From the NCBI GenBank assembly GCA_014218235.1, contig CM024758.1:101965698-102029697 (forward strand): a stretch of DNA of 64,000 nucleotides, read 5' to 3'. The notes beneath the pieces were generated by a model that was not told the DNA's origin, made no database searches, and was given only the letters and a program-made list of their open reading frames with translations. Positions 34,601-46,459 of this stretch are shown in pieces; the stretch's first letter is position 1; the number at the start of each line of letters is the position of its first letter. The stretch is from Colocasia esculenta. Lineage: Eukaryota > Streptophyta > Magnoliopsida > Alismatales > Araceae. Position numbers and translations under genes: made by a program.

Positions 34601-34769
34601 CCCAACGCTAATAATAGCCACCCATCATCATCAACGCCACCCACCTCTGCGAACAACAACCCTCGCCCTCCGGAGTGAGCGAATGTTTCACCGGTGTATC
34701 CCAATGCATCTGCATCTATGCCAGGTCACTGACCCACAACTCCAACTTCAACAACCCACAACAACAATA

Positions 34770-35420
34770 AGACTGAAGAGGCAGATCCGGTCCCAGGTAC
34801 CCAGTATGATATTCTGAAGCATCTGGACCAGACTCCTGCCAAGATTTCTATCCTTGAACTAATTAAGAGGTCTCAGACCCATCAGGATGCTTTGAGGACA
34901 TTTCTGCAAAGGGTCATGGTTAGTGAAAACATGACCCTAGAAACATTACCATCAGTCCTATCAATTGTTACCAGAGGGCCGACAATTGCCTTTACTGACA
35001 GTGAGCTAGCTCCTCCCGAGGCAAGGAGAATGCCTCTGTGCATAATGTTGACAATAAACAAAGTGCCATTGATGTTGCCCTAGTTGACACTGAGCATCAA
35101 TAAATGTGTGTCCTCTCAGCACTCTCCGGTCATGCAACATATTTGAGCGCCGCTTGCAGCCAACTCCTACCACTATTGCGGCTTATGATACTCCAAGCAA
35201 GCCTGCCATGGTGTAGTCTCTCACAGCAGAATAGGGGCCACTTGTGATGACCGTGGACTTTTATGTGCTTGACATTGATCCACTTTTAAGGCTATTCTGG
35301 GCCATCCATGGATTGAGGCACTAGGGAAGTCCCCTCTACAGCCCATCAATGCTTAAATTCCCATTCAAGGGTGAATTGTCAAAGTTAAAAGTGCGGCCAC
35401 AACCCATATAGTTGAAGCCA
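34770..35420 (+). pseudogene. pro: Gypsy aspartic protease region, broken at the catalytic motif
   Basis: A conserved pre-protease segment reads YDILKHLDQTPAKISILELI, then KRSQTHQDALRTFLQRV (34,805-34,920) and AFTDSELAPPEARRMPL (about 34,990-35,040), typical of Ogre/Tat gag-pro. The protease core begins SAIDVALVDT (about 35,062-35,091). It lacks one G in the codon after DT, so the conserved DTGA motif is lost and the frame shifts. In the shifted frame the expected SINVCPLSTLRSCN follows. Distal features FYVLDID and AILGHPWIEALGKSP are visible in shifting frames (35,260-35,330). The protease would cleave the polyprotein; this copy cannot. Confidence 0.75.
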
Positions 35421-35579
35421 TTGAACAGATTATGCCGGCAGTCTGGCCTCTAACAAGCCCATTATATTTGTGCTTGATGTATTACCCATGGGCATATACT
35501 TTCTCTTCCAATCACCAACTAGTGTCTCCATCTGTGGTGGCCACCAAAAAGGCCACACCGTCAGACACAAAGGTTTGGA

Positions 35580-35700
35580 ATTATGTTCAAATTAGCTATC
35601 AACCGAGAAAAGGGCTTGGAGCTCACCTCCAAGGTAGAACCAGATCATTTCCAATTTCAAATAGGTCACAGACATGGTCTTGGTTACAAAGAAGAAGTCT
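35580..35700 (+). pseudogene. G-patch-like segment of the gypsy polyprotein
   Basis: NYVQISYQPRKGLGAHLQG at 35,580-35,635 resembles the Gly-rich G-patch that follows the protease in Ogre/Tat elements (usual form Y.PGKGLGK.LQG). The following frame carries a GLGY-like end after a frameshift. G-patches bind RNA or helicases; the role here is inferred from family position. The remaining sequence to about 36,060 keeps no clear domain. Confidence 0.5.
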
Positions 35701-36445
35701 AGCTATGGACCGCTTTCTCATCCACGCTGAAGCTAGACCGCAACCACTCACATGGTCGTTATATTGTCATTTTGTCAAAGGACCCATCCAGTCAAGAATA
35801 TGACACTATTGTGATAGAGGCAGACCTCATTGACTATGACGTCCATGGGCGTCATTTTGCTCGCCATATGACGCCAATGCTTACATACAAAGCCCTAGAA
35901 GCACTGAGACCTAACAAAAGGAGGAAAACATATGATCCTAAAGCAGAATGGCGCAGATGGTTTTGATTGGAAGACCTAACAATTGCTTTCAATCGGATGT
36001 TTTGGGATGATGATCTCACTTGGCCCCTGGCAGTCGCAGAGTTAGTGAGCCATCGTTAGCAATCACCTCCAAGAGACAGTTGCTTGGGGACGGTGAAGAC
36101 GTTGAGAATCAGATCTGTTATATGAAGACACAACACTGTAGATAAGCTCTGGCCAAGGTATTCCAGACCCCCAAAAGCATTCCATATTTTTAATTTTTGT
36201 TTCTAAGTTCTCCTTCATTCCTTGTTCACCTCCCCTTATCCTCCAACTCTCGTCCGATGCTCTGGGGGCGTTGACTGTTCCCTCTCCCCACTTCTCCCTT
36301 TCTTTCAATGGCATGACTTTCTCCTTCTCCCATGCCTTCAAATGTAGGTTAGTTTGTCTTATTGTTAGTTAGTTTGTTTTATTTGCTTACCTAAAAAAAA
36401 ATTCAAAATATCAAAAAAAAAATCATTCCTCACTCTCCTATTCCC

Positions 36446-36750
36446 TCTTTCATCAGACAGCAATCCTCGTCTTCCCCTTCCCTCTTTCATCAATGCGATC
36501 CCCATCTTCCCCTTCTCTCCTCCTTCATCGGACGGTGATCCCCGTCTTCCCTTTCTCCTTCATCAGACGGCGATCCCCGTCCTCCCTTTCCCCTTCATCG
36601 GACGGTGATCCCCGTCTTCTCCTTCTCCTTCATTGAACAGTGATCCCCGTCTTCCCTCCTTCGCTCACTCTAACAGTGATCCTCGTGCTCCTTCTCTTTG
36701 ACGGTGATCCTGTCTCCACTTTTCCTTTCCCTTAGACTGATCCCCGTCCC
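36446..36750 (+). repeat. CT-rich 35-42-bp tandem repeat
   Basis: About nine imperfect units with the pattern TTCATCGGACGGTGATCCCCG followed by TCTTCCCTTTCTCC-like pyrimidine runs. It lies in a noncoding stretch (36,063-37,050) between the protease/G-patch and RT parts. The same GTGATCCCCG word recurs near 36,800 and 36,855. Confidence 0.8.
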
Positions 36751-37049
36751 TCCACTCTCCCTCGCACTCATCCCAACGACGTCCCGCGTCACTCTCTCAC
36801 CTCCCTTCTTCGGCGGTGATCCCCACCCTTTCCCTTCGCCTCCAACTCGAGCGGTGATCCCCGCTCTCCGACACACGTACTGATCACATGGCTTCATTAG
36901 GTGAGGGGCCTTCTGTCCCCTGGCACACAACTCAGCTTCAAGCACCCTGAGCTCGGGTGGCCTTCTCCCACCTCCAAACCCATCAGAGGACCCTAGCGGC
37001 TACGCCGTATCCCGTTTTTTCCCTTCCATAAGCCTCTGGACTCTCCCCC

Positions 37050-38174
37050 AGAGTGTCCCTTAGTTTTAATTCTAGCTTAGGTTCAAGGGTAAAATCTAGA
37101 AAGTCCCCACCTCCGTCTTGGAAGAGAGGGCAGTACCATTCCCTTAGATATCTGGTAGATCTGGCTCAAGGTGTGGCACTCTTCAAGCTGACGAAGAGTT
37201 CATCTAGAAGCAGTCATTTTGAAATAGAAGCTCAGCATGAGGAGAAGTGTCCAGACGATGGATTTGGAGTTTTTGAAATCATGAATGATGAGGACCCAGC
37301 TGATGAAGAAGACAGTGAAGTAGAGACGCTGCCGAAATGTATCCAGTGCATGAGAGGTTTGATGAGCCTCCATCGTAGGTGAGCCTACCAAGGAGTAAAT
37401 GTTGAATAGCGAAGAACCCAGGCTTCTAACCATAGCTGCCAGTCTCCCTCCTAAGGAAGAAGAAGAACTTATAAAGATGTTGAGGGAGTACAAGACTCAT
37501 TTGCCTAGTCTATGAGGACATGCCCGACATTGACCCTGGATTGGTGGAACATAGGTTATTTTGAAGCCAGGGGCAATAGCCATTAAACAAAATTGAGATG
37601 ATTTCACCCTCATATTGCATTGAAAATGAAAAGGAGATTGACAAGCTACACCAAGCTAAGTTCATCCGTGTGTACTCTATCCCTTATGGGTGGCCAACAT
37701 AGTCCCGATAATGAAGAAAGATGGAAGAGTGTGGATTTGCATAGACTTCCGGGACTTAAATCGAGCATGTCCTTAAGATGACTTCCTATTACCTCATTTG
37801 GATGTCCTAATTGATAACACTGCTGGGTTCGAAACTCTTTCATTCATGATGGTTATTCTGGTTATAATCAGATCTGTCTAGCCCCGGAGGACCAAGAGAA
37901 AACATCTTTCACCACGCCCTAGGGAACTTATCGCTATGTGGTAATGCCATTTGGATTAAAGAATTCCGTTGCCACTTATCAAAGGGCAATGTTGGCAATC
38001 TTCCACAATATGATTCACATTCATGTTGAGGTTTACGTGGATGATATTGTGGTGAAATCGCGGACTCAAAAGGAACACTCTTCTGTACTTGTCAAAGTGT
38101 TTCAACGCGCACGGGAATAACAATTGAAGATGAATCCGAAGAGTGCGTATTTGGGATTTCCTTGGGCAAGTGGT
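37050..38174 (+). pseudogene. pol: Gypsy reverse transcriptase, N-terminal and palm parts
   Basis: A linker typical of this lineage reads WKRGQYHSLRYLVDLAQGVA (about 37,120-37,180) and DDGFGVFEIMND. RT follows across several frames: VWICIDFRDLNRACP (37,730-37,773), a GYSGYNQI-equivalent segment, MPFGLKNSVATYQRAM (37,943-37,990), and the active site YVDD at 38,034-38,045, which is intact. The frame continues VVKSRTQKEHS and reaches ECVFGISLGKW. There the copia element starts at 38,175. The domain resumes at 59,110 with LGFIVSK. Many stops and frameshifts are present. Confidence 0.88.
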
Positions 38175-38389
38175 TGTTGCAACTATCCCGTAAGAAAATC
38201 ATTGAAGACTTTAAATTATTTTAACATGGTGATTTTTCTATGACAAAACCTTTTAAAGATTTCTTACAATCAAAATCTACTACAACATAACACAAAACAT
38301 ATTTTGAACAATACTGTAGTAACACTATCTTGAAAAATTTCTAAGTCCACGGAATACATTATGTATTATACTATCTCCAACTGTGGACT

Positions 38390-38755
38390 CTGACTCTAAA
38401 AATCAAAGTGGACTCACTTTGGAATCGAAGTATGGACTCCATCTCCTGAGAAGTCGAATCCTAGACTCCGACTTTGAGAAGTCGATGTAGGGTATCAAAT
38501 TATGAACTGAGAATTTGAAGTCCTCACTCCGACTTCCAAAAGTCGAAGTCTACTCTCTGACTCCAGAAAGTCAAAAATCTCTGCGTTGATATCCAACTCC
38601 AGGAAGTCGAATAAGTTCACTCCGACTTTATGAAGTCGAATTTCTTCTGGGACTTCTGTAGAGTCAAATTTCAATCTATCTCTTATGCCTTAGACTACGA
38701 CTTCAGAGAGTCAAAGTACATCTCTTTTGTCTCTGACTTCCCTGACAACTTCTCT
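38390..38755 (+). repeat. GACTTC/GAAGTCG motif array in the U3 of LTR D
   Basis: Many direct and inverted copies of CGACTT and AAGTCGAA (for example ACTCCGACTTTGAGAAGTCG, which can fold back). The array begins about 200 bp from the LTR start. The matching array in LTR E is at 57,280-57,650. Confidence 0.9.
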
Positions 38756-39462
38756 ACTTCACTTTTTCCATGCAAATATTATTTTATGGTTTCATGAATG
38801 TTGATTGTTTGTATTACATTTGCTTAATGACTTCTATAAAACACATAGCACCTATATATCATTTAAAATATATCCTATCATGTTATTATTATTTAATGTA
38901 TTCTGACAGATAGGATATATTATACTCAAAACAACCACAAAAAATTGTCTGTAAAGATTCTATACATTTATTCAATTGGTCTCTTGCTTTATGCACAAGT
39001 TCAATTCAGATTTTCTTTTCGTTCATAATATCTTGCAATTATGTCATCAGGCGCATGGGGTATCTGACAGAGGCTCACTACCACTTTCAGAACCTCACCT
39101 TACTTCTGATGCAATTGTCTGTCTGTATTTATTTTGCACTGAACTTGTGTCTGTTCGAGGTTTCCATACTTTTACATATATCTCTAACTCACCTACCTCA
39201 GAAAGTATGGAGATATCTTTCTTTTGTCTTATCCTTGTTGCAGAACATTTATTTGGCACGTTTTCAGCATGGAGCTTTCACATAACATTATTAGAGATGA
39301 CCTCTAAGCTGAGAAGCTACAAGCATGGTCTGAGCCGTTGGAAAGCTAAAAACTTAAGAACTAATGGCTAATCAAAATCCATCTGCACCCAAAGGATCAA
39401 GACCACTCCTCAATGGCTAGATCTCCAACGGATAGTTTCAAACGGACACATCCTCTAAAGCA

Positions 39463-39469
39463 TATATAG
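39463..39469 (+). promoter_or_regulatory. TATA box of LTR D
   Basis: TATATAG in GCATATATAGAAGC. It is conserved in LTR E at 58,374-58,380 and lies downstream of the U3 motif array, as expected for the LTR promoter. Confidence 0.65.
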
Positions 39470-40186
39470 AAGCCGAAGTTGAACAAGAGGAGACACCAAG
39501 TGTGAAACCAGCTAGCAATTCATTCAACTCTCTCCTGCCTTCTGCTAGTAAGAGCTTCTACAAGCCTTCTCCTGAGCCACACAATTGAGAGCCTCTTCAA
39601 TCAAAAATCTCCAAGCTCTCTTTCTCTCGGAAGTCTTGTTGGGTGGAATTGTAACTAGATATCCTTTAGTCCACTTTTCGATTCAGAAAGGATCACAGCT
39701 ATAGTTCTTATTTTTACTCTTTCCTGAATTTGCTGTGTTTGCTCCTTCTTTGGAGTAGACCACCAGTGTTCTTTAAATTCTATCTGTGTAAACCCGCAGG
39801 AGGTTTGTTCCTATTTTACCCCTTTGTAAAGGGAAGACCTTGTTTAAGGTAGTTGTTGTACCCCTGTTGAGGGAAGACTTGCTTGGGAGCAAGTGGGCTT
39901 GTAATACCTCTCAAGGTGAGAGAAGGCCAAGTATTCTTGGCAGTTATGTAATCTCAAGTGGATTGCTTGAGAAATGGGCGTAGGACTTCCATGTGGGAGG
40001 GCCGAACCAGGATAAAACTCCTTATGCATTTGTGTGATTGTTTCTGCCAATTTACAATTGAATCACACACTTTACTAAATTCTAACAGTTCTATTAGTGT
40101 TGTCTAATTTCAAATAAAATTTTAAAAGGTCAAGAAGTCCTATTCACCCCCCTAGGACATCATTGGTGCCATCTCGATCCAACAAG

Positions 40187-40198
40187 TAGTATCAGAAC
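40187..40198 (+). other. Primer binding site of the Sirevirus, two mismatches
   Basis: TAGTATCAGAAC, two bases after LTR D; the tRNA-iMet complement is TGGTATCAGAGC. Both differences are G-to-A changes. Confidence 0.85.
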
Positions 40199-40236
40199 GA
40201 CAGTCTTCTCAGAAGAATAGAAAGATTTGAGAAGAG

Positions 40237-42090
40237 ATGGTGACTGGAAGTCACAACTATGAAGGTCAGTCTGTTACAGGGCACCATTCTTTGATGGTGA
40301 ATATTATCAGTACTGGAAGATGCGGATGGAGTGCTTCATTTGAGGCACAGATTTGATATGTGGTAGGTAATAGAACAAGGTGATTTTGATATTCTTGGTG
40401 AATCTACCTCTTCTCTCTCTATAGCTGATAAGAGGAATATGTCCTTGAATTATAAGGCTAAAAATCATCTATGTTGTGCCCTATCCAAAAGAGAATTCAA
40501 TAGACTATCTGCATGTAGAACTACTAAAGAAATGTGGGATAAACTACAAGTTACATATAAAGGAACTAATAGAGTAAAACAAACTAGGATAGATATTCTT
40601 GTGTCTCAGTATGAACAATTTAAAATGCTTTTCAAATGAAAACATAACTCAAATGTACAATCGTTTTCAAATATAATAGTAGGATTGAGTTCTCTAGTAA
40701 AATTCTTACAAATGAAGAAACTGTAAGAAAAATCCTAAGATCATTAACAAATGTTTTGGACCCCTAAGGTCACTGCCATTGAGGAAGCACATGATTTAAC
40801 TCAGCTTTCCATTGAAAAATTAATTGGATCCCTAATGGCTAATGAAATTAACATGGAAATATTTTTCTGAAGTACATCGAAACAGAAAATACCAAATGCT
40901 TTGAAGGTTGCAGATTCTTCCTCCTCTAAAGATTCAAAGGAGAAATCAGATGACAGTGATGATGAATCTATGAGTCAAGGAAACTGCAAAGAATCCTCGC
41001 AAAGAAAAAGAAGTTTGGTTCTAAAAGATTCTTCAAGAAGGACAAGAAGAAAGAACCAACATGCTACGAGTGCAATCACCAGGACATTACAAGTCTGAAT
41101 GTCCTAAGCTGAAGAAGAAGGATCAAGCAGAAAGATTTGAGAAGAAGAAAGGCAAAGAAAAGAAATTTATAAGGTACAAGAAAAAGGCAATGGCAGCAGT
41201 AGGGCTATAACGGATCCGGATAATATCCGGATCCGATTCGAATTCGTATCCGATTATTCGGATATTATCCGTTTAACAAATATCCGGCGGAGCGAATTTT
41301 GGATACGGATATTATCCGGATAATAAACGGAGCGGATACGGAAACAGGTGATCCGCTCCGTTTAAGATCCGCTCCGAAATGAAGTTATTTTTTACCATTA
41401 AATCTTAAATCTAATGATCCATATATAATTATAAATATATAATATATCTAATGTTAATATTTTGTTTAGAGAGTATTTTGTTATATTATACTTTTTTAAA
41501 ATTTTTATAGATTTTTTTAAATTTTTAGATCACTTAATATATTTTATTAAGCTTATATTTCCGAAGCAAATAATATCCATATCCGCTCCGAATCCGAAAA
41601 TTATCCGATTAAATTATCCGCTTCGTATTCGAATTATATTCGGAGCGGATACGAACTATCCGATTAACTATTTGGATCGGAACCGAAAAACCTATATCCG
41701 CTCCGTTTACAGCCCTAGGCAGCAGCATGGGATAACGAAGAAGCCACCAGTTCAGACTCTTCAAACTCAGAATCTGAAGAAGAAGAAAGGCAAATCTGGC
41801 CCTCATGGCAGGACTAGATCAAGTAAATTCTGAAACCTCTTTTACATCATGTTCTGAATCTGATTTTGATAGCCTTGAAGATGCCTTCAACGAATTATAT
41901 GAAAAATATAAAATAGTAGTTAAGCAAATAAAAATAGTTAAGCTAAATTTGCTAAATCAAGAAAAGGCCAACACCTTCCTAGAAAATGAAAAAGAAAGGT
42001 TAGGACAAAGTTTAAATGAAGCTAAAAGAGCAAATGAATTATTGTGTGAAGACTTAAAAAATAAAATAGTAAAATCATGGAAATAGAATC
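40237..42090 (+). pseudogene. gag: Sirevirus gag, degenerate, with a MITE insertion
   Basis: The start at 40,237 gives MVTGSHNYEGQSVT. The frame then shifts into FFDGEYYQYWKMRMECFI. The UBN2-type core is clear at 40,440-40,640 (NHLCCALSKREF, TTKEMWDKLQVTYKG, TRIDILVSQYEQFKM). A zinc knuckle near 41,066-41,105 is split by a 1-nt deletion: CYEC in one frame, GHYKSECPKLKK in the next. The hAT MITE at 41,200-41,717 sits just before AAWDNEEATSSDSSNSESEE. The C-terminal coiled coil follows (LEDAFNELYEKYKIVVKQIK, 41,873-42,086), Lys/Glu/Asn-rich with heptad-like Leu/Ile spacing. It corresponds to the gag at 24,840-26,526. Confidence 0.85.
41200..41717. mobile_element. hAT-type MITE, 518 bp
   Basis: Imperfect terminal inverted repeats are TAGGGCTATAACGGATCCGG at left and the complement of TAGGGCTGTAAACGGAGCGG at right. 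Perfect 8-bp target duplications GGCAGCAG lie at 41,192-41,199 and 41,718-41,725; the 8-bp length is diagnostic of hAT. The interior has no open frame of interest. It contains many TCCGGATA, GGAGCGGATA and TATCCGCTCC words, so the two arms can fold back on each other (41,210-41,370 with 41,570-41,710). Confidence 0.92.
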
Positions 42091-42354
42091 AAATTTAAAA
42101 GAACTTAAGATGAAGAAAAATTGAAAGAAGAAAATAACTATTTAAGCGTTACCATAGAGAAAATATCTAACTGTAAAACATCCTTATTTGTTAGACTAAA
42201 AGGTTCTAGGACAGGTAGAAGAAATATGGAGTAGGATATACACCTCCACATAATGAAGAAGATGTTGTGTATCCTGAAAAGTAACTAGAAAGGTTAACCA
42301 TATGCGTACAAATAAAAACATAAATTTAACAACACTACACACATGAAGGATGCT

Positions 42355-43481
42355 TTTGATTTATGTTGTAGTCATTGTAACCAACTAGGACACACTGTCA
42401 GCACATGCACAACTAGACATTTGCGCTGGATCCCTAAGACTAACCATCAAGGACCCAAGAAAATTTGGGTACCAAAGTTACAACTTAAGTTTGTTTACAG
42501 GGTCACCTGAGAGCATCCAAATGGTATTTGGATAGTGGGTGCTCAAGGCATATGACAGGTGATAGGAAGTTATTTACAGCTTTAGAGATGAAAGTGGTCA
42601 GGTCACTTATGGAGATAATGGAAAAGGAAGGTCTTAGGATGTGGAACAGTAGGAACAAAAGAAAAGAATCTAATAGAAGATGTCATGTATGTAGAAGGAT
42701 TGAAGCACAACCTGATTAGCATCAGTCAACTGTGTGACATGGGTCACCTAGTAAAATTTCAGAATGACAAATGTATTATTCAAAGGATGGAAAAATAGTA
42801 TTTGAAGCTCAAGAGTTAAAAATCTATATACCTTACAGTTAGCTGAACTAAAAGAAGTAAATTTGTGTCTTGCAACCACCAAGAGTGAAGAAACTGATTT
42901 GTGGCACAGAAGACTAGAACTTGCAAGTACTTCAGTAATCAAGAAATTAATCAAGCATGATTTAGTTGAAGGTCTCCCGAAGATGAAATTAAAGAAGTCT
43001 GGAATCTGTACAGCCTGTGCAAAGGGAAAGCAAATCAAGACATCATTTCAGTCCAAAATAGTGGTTACAACATCCAAGCCTTTAGAGCTTATTCACAGGG
43101 ACTTATTTGGACCTATAAGAATAGGTAGTCTTAGAGAAAAAGTGTATGGCTATGTAATTGTATATGACTACTCAAGGTACACTTAGGTATCCTTTTTGGA
43201 AGCCAAATCAGAAACTATTTTAGCTTTTCTAAAGTTCAGCAAATTAGTACAGAAGAACCAGAAGTTTCAGATAATCAGTATCAGATCTGATCATGGTGGG
43301 GAATTCAATAATGAAGATTTTGTGAAGTTCTATGAAGAATGGAATAGAACACAATTTCTCCACACCAAGAACACCTCAACAAATTGGAGTAGCAGAAAGG
43401 AAGAACAGAACACTGCTAGACATGGCCAGAACTATGCTTACAGAGTATAATTTACTAAGATACTTCTGGGCAGAAGCTGAC
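42355..43481 (+). pseudogene. pol: Sirevirus protease and integrase, N-terminal part
   Basis: A second zinc knuckle, CSHCNQLGHTVSTC, is intact (about 42,375-42,417). The protease signature is YLDSGCSRHMTGD, with DSG at 42,529-42,537. After frameshifts comes the zinc-binding pre-integrase region LWHRRLELASTSVIKKL ... CTACAKGKQIKTSF (42,899-43,045). The integrase core keeps all three acidic residues: HRDLFG, RSDHGGEF and VAERKN. A TGG-to-TAG change at 43,184-43,186 stops the frame. The core then continues LLDMARTMLTEYNLLRYFW and EA, where the solo LTR begins at 43,482. The rest of integrase is at 50,847 onward. Confidence 0.88.
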
Positions 43482-44944
43482 TGTAGCAACCCGGAAAATT
43501 TAATACTTAAAAATTCGAAATAATAATTTCTTTAAATCGAAATAATAGAAACATGCGTACCATTATCATATGTACAAGAATACATCGAAAAATTCCTTAA
43601 AAATTATAAATCAAACCCAGACATTATTCCTAAGTGTTCCACGAAGAAATTCGTGCAACAAAAAATCCGATTGGCCAAATGTATGTCACAATGTGACCAA
43701 TTATCCAAATTAGGAAACTAAGTCGGAAAACTGTTAACACGGAAAGATAACGCGCCCATAAAATAAACGAACATGTCAGAGAGACTTCCAACATCATGAA
43801 ATGATTATCCATTATCAGCATTGGACTAATGGACCTCTCATAGTCCATAAATAAAATCAAGTAAGAAAAATATAATAAAATCCGTAACTCTATTATTCTC
43901 TAATTAAAAAGGGAATCCCATAAGATAAATTCCAATAATAATGAGTTTTATAAATAGACCATATAAAATTTATTGGGCCAAAATAGAGATTTTTAAAAGA
44001 AGAATAATAGGAAAATATCCTAAATTCGAAACTAAATTATTACTTAAATAGAAAAGGGTATTTAAAGCATTAAATAGGAAGTTTGAGTTGTAATTGGATT
44101 CCTAAACCTACCCTAATGGGTTGGCCATGAATTTAGCTCCAATCCCACCCAAATAGAAGTCCTCATGCTTAGAAAGGAAGAAAGAATAGGAAATTTGGAA
44201 TTAATAGGAGTTAGAGTCCTATTAGGAAATAGAAAGAGGAGAAGCTTAAATACTCTCCTAAAACCCTCATGGCTGGCCCTAGCTCATGCCAAGGGATTGC
44301 TGGACCAAGAGGAGAGGCCAAGGAGGAGGAGATTTCGTGGGGAGAAGAACCTTTCAAGCTCTCAACCCCGTTCTTCAAGTTCTAGCCCTAGAAGAGGAAA
44401 TCGAGTCAAGGTAGGCATTCTCACAAGCAAAAATCCTAATATTTCATCTGTAGATTGTTCCATGCATCAGGAACAAAACTCTCAAATTTCATAATTTTCC
44501 ATCGAGCCAATATTTCTTCTTGAATTTCAAAGTTCTGCAACTCTCTTGACCCCGAACCCTCTTCATAATTCTTGTTCTCCATGAATACTAAATCCCATGC
44601 CTTGAAATTTTTATGGAGATATTGATGATCATTGGGGAACTTTCGCCCCTAAAAGTCCTAATTTTTATCCATCCTATCTTGCAAATTAAATTGTTCATCT
44701 CAACTGCTCACTGTGCCATGTACTTCATGTTTGACATGATGAAAGCATGTCGAAACTCTATCATTGTCAAATTCCTATTTACTGTAAGTACTCATGCATG
44801 TCTAGATCAATTCAAAACTTGTTTCATGATTTTTTGTCGTGTATACAATTAGTTATGCTTTTCTGAATGACCCAGTATCAAAATTTGATATTTTTGGACC
44901 GCAATCCAAGACAGAGCAGAACTCTATCAGGCTCAGGCGCAGAC

Positions 44945-45150
44945 CCTGTGAACGCGATGGCCCGATAGGCCGCGTTCACAAGGGCCATCGCGACAGAGCG
45001 CTCTGTCGCGATCTGATCGCGACAGTGCCCATCGTCGCGATCTGCTGACCAGGCCGTCGCGACCCTCATGCCACCCCGTCGCGATCTGCCTACCCGAACC
45101 GACAAGCTGTCGCGACCCTTTGCAGGCCCTGTCGCTACCTGCCCTACCCC
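44945..45150. repeat. GTCGCGA/TCGCGAC motif cluster in solo LTR
   Basis: Repeated GCGACAG, GTCGCGATCTG and GCCGTCGCGACC, including the perfect palindrome CGCGACAGAGCGCTCTGTCGCG. It is the counterpart of 21,600-21,835 in the related LTR. Confidence 0.82.
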
Positions 45151-46459
45151 TGTAGCAATAATTACTGGCCTACATCGCCTTCACAGGATTTTGCATGAAA
45201 ACCCATAAAATTTATTGCTCTCACTTTCTACAATATTCTTACGCCTTTTTAACAGTCATACACGCAGTAAAAACACCTGTTCTAAAATGGAGCTATATTG
45301 AATACTTTAAAATACATATTCACGACTTCTTTTCTATCTATGATGTCTCTCACACATGGACACACATGAACCATCCATATATGGCTGAAATCTGGCATAA
45401 AATATCTCATAATGTATCTGGTAATTTATTGTAATAAAGTATATTAATTACCCTATTTTAAAGGACTTGTATTCGTTTCTTGCGTTGATTACATACCGAT
45501 ATCGACGCTCCACTGTTCTAGAATTCCTCTAGAACGTCGAGCACCTGTTTTTATATACACTCTTTACTTGGCTTATGGTGAACTCTCCGTCGGATATTCC
45601 TTTCGTCGGACTAGTGAACCCTTGCACAAGGCCTCCGTAAGTCTCCTCAGATCGTGGATTCCCACATGGTCGATGAGCCGATTGTACCCTAACACCCATT
45701 ACACCTTTAGGGATCGATATGATCCAAACGGCTATTAGAAGTTCACTCTTACCTTGAATCACGTCGGACCTCTGGACTTGTGCATAACATGGCCAGCGGA
45801 AAGATCGTGAGTTCCACCTGACTGCCAACATCGTACGCGCGTGTTGTGCAACTGTTACTATCGCTCGTTACTCGACGTTTCATGTGCAATGACCATAAGA
45901 TCTCATCTATACTCTACTCGTTCGTCTATTCATATTCACGTTCACTCTACTATCTCGTCTCTCTCGTCTATTCATCTAGTACTCTCTTGTTACCCTTTGA
46001 GTTGTGTAGCTCCTATCGTTGTGCTATTTCATGACTGTCTAGCACTATAATATGGGTCTTGTAACTCTACTGTATCAAATGCATACTGTGCAGGGCATGG
46101 AGAGTGTCTGAAGGGCTCCAATCTAGTCCTGGGGGCAGAGAGGCACCCGAAAATACCTGCAGGGGCTATTGACGGTGTTCTGCATTGCACCGGTTCTGAC
46201 TATACTATATTGGCTAGACATCTGACTACTATTCTTTTAGTCTTAGGAGTTCAGACGTACTGTGATATTACTGTGCTATCACAAACTGTTACACTATTAG
46301 TCTGAAGAGTTCAGACGTACTATGCGATTACTGTGCTATCGCAGACTGTTACTGAACGGCTACTGTCCTAGAAGTGACTACTGTCGTATTCTACTGGTGC
46401 ACTGTTGTGCAACCATACACGCTATCTCGTTACACGCTATCATGTCATACGCTCTACTT

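Larger units (their letters stand above)
38175..40184 (+). repeat. LTR D, 5' LTR of the Sirevirus (2,010 bp)
   Basis: Begins TGTTGCAACTATCCCG and ends CTCGATCCAACA. It contains the GGTGATTTTTCTATGACAAA block, a U3 motif array, a TATATAG box at 39,463-39,469, and CACCCCCCTAGGACATC near the end. Confidence 0.92.

Noticed and set aside
36063..36945. Charged minus-strand frames in the CT-rich repeat zone
   Set aside because: Glu/Lys/Gly-rich composition follows from the complement of a pyrimidine-rich tandem repeat.
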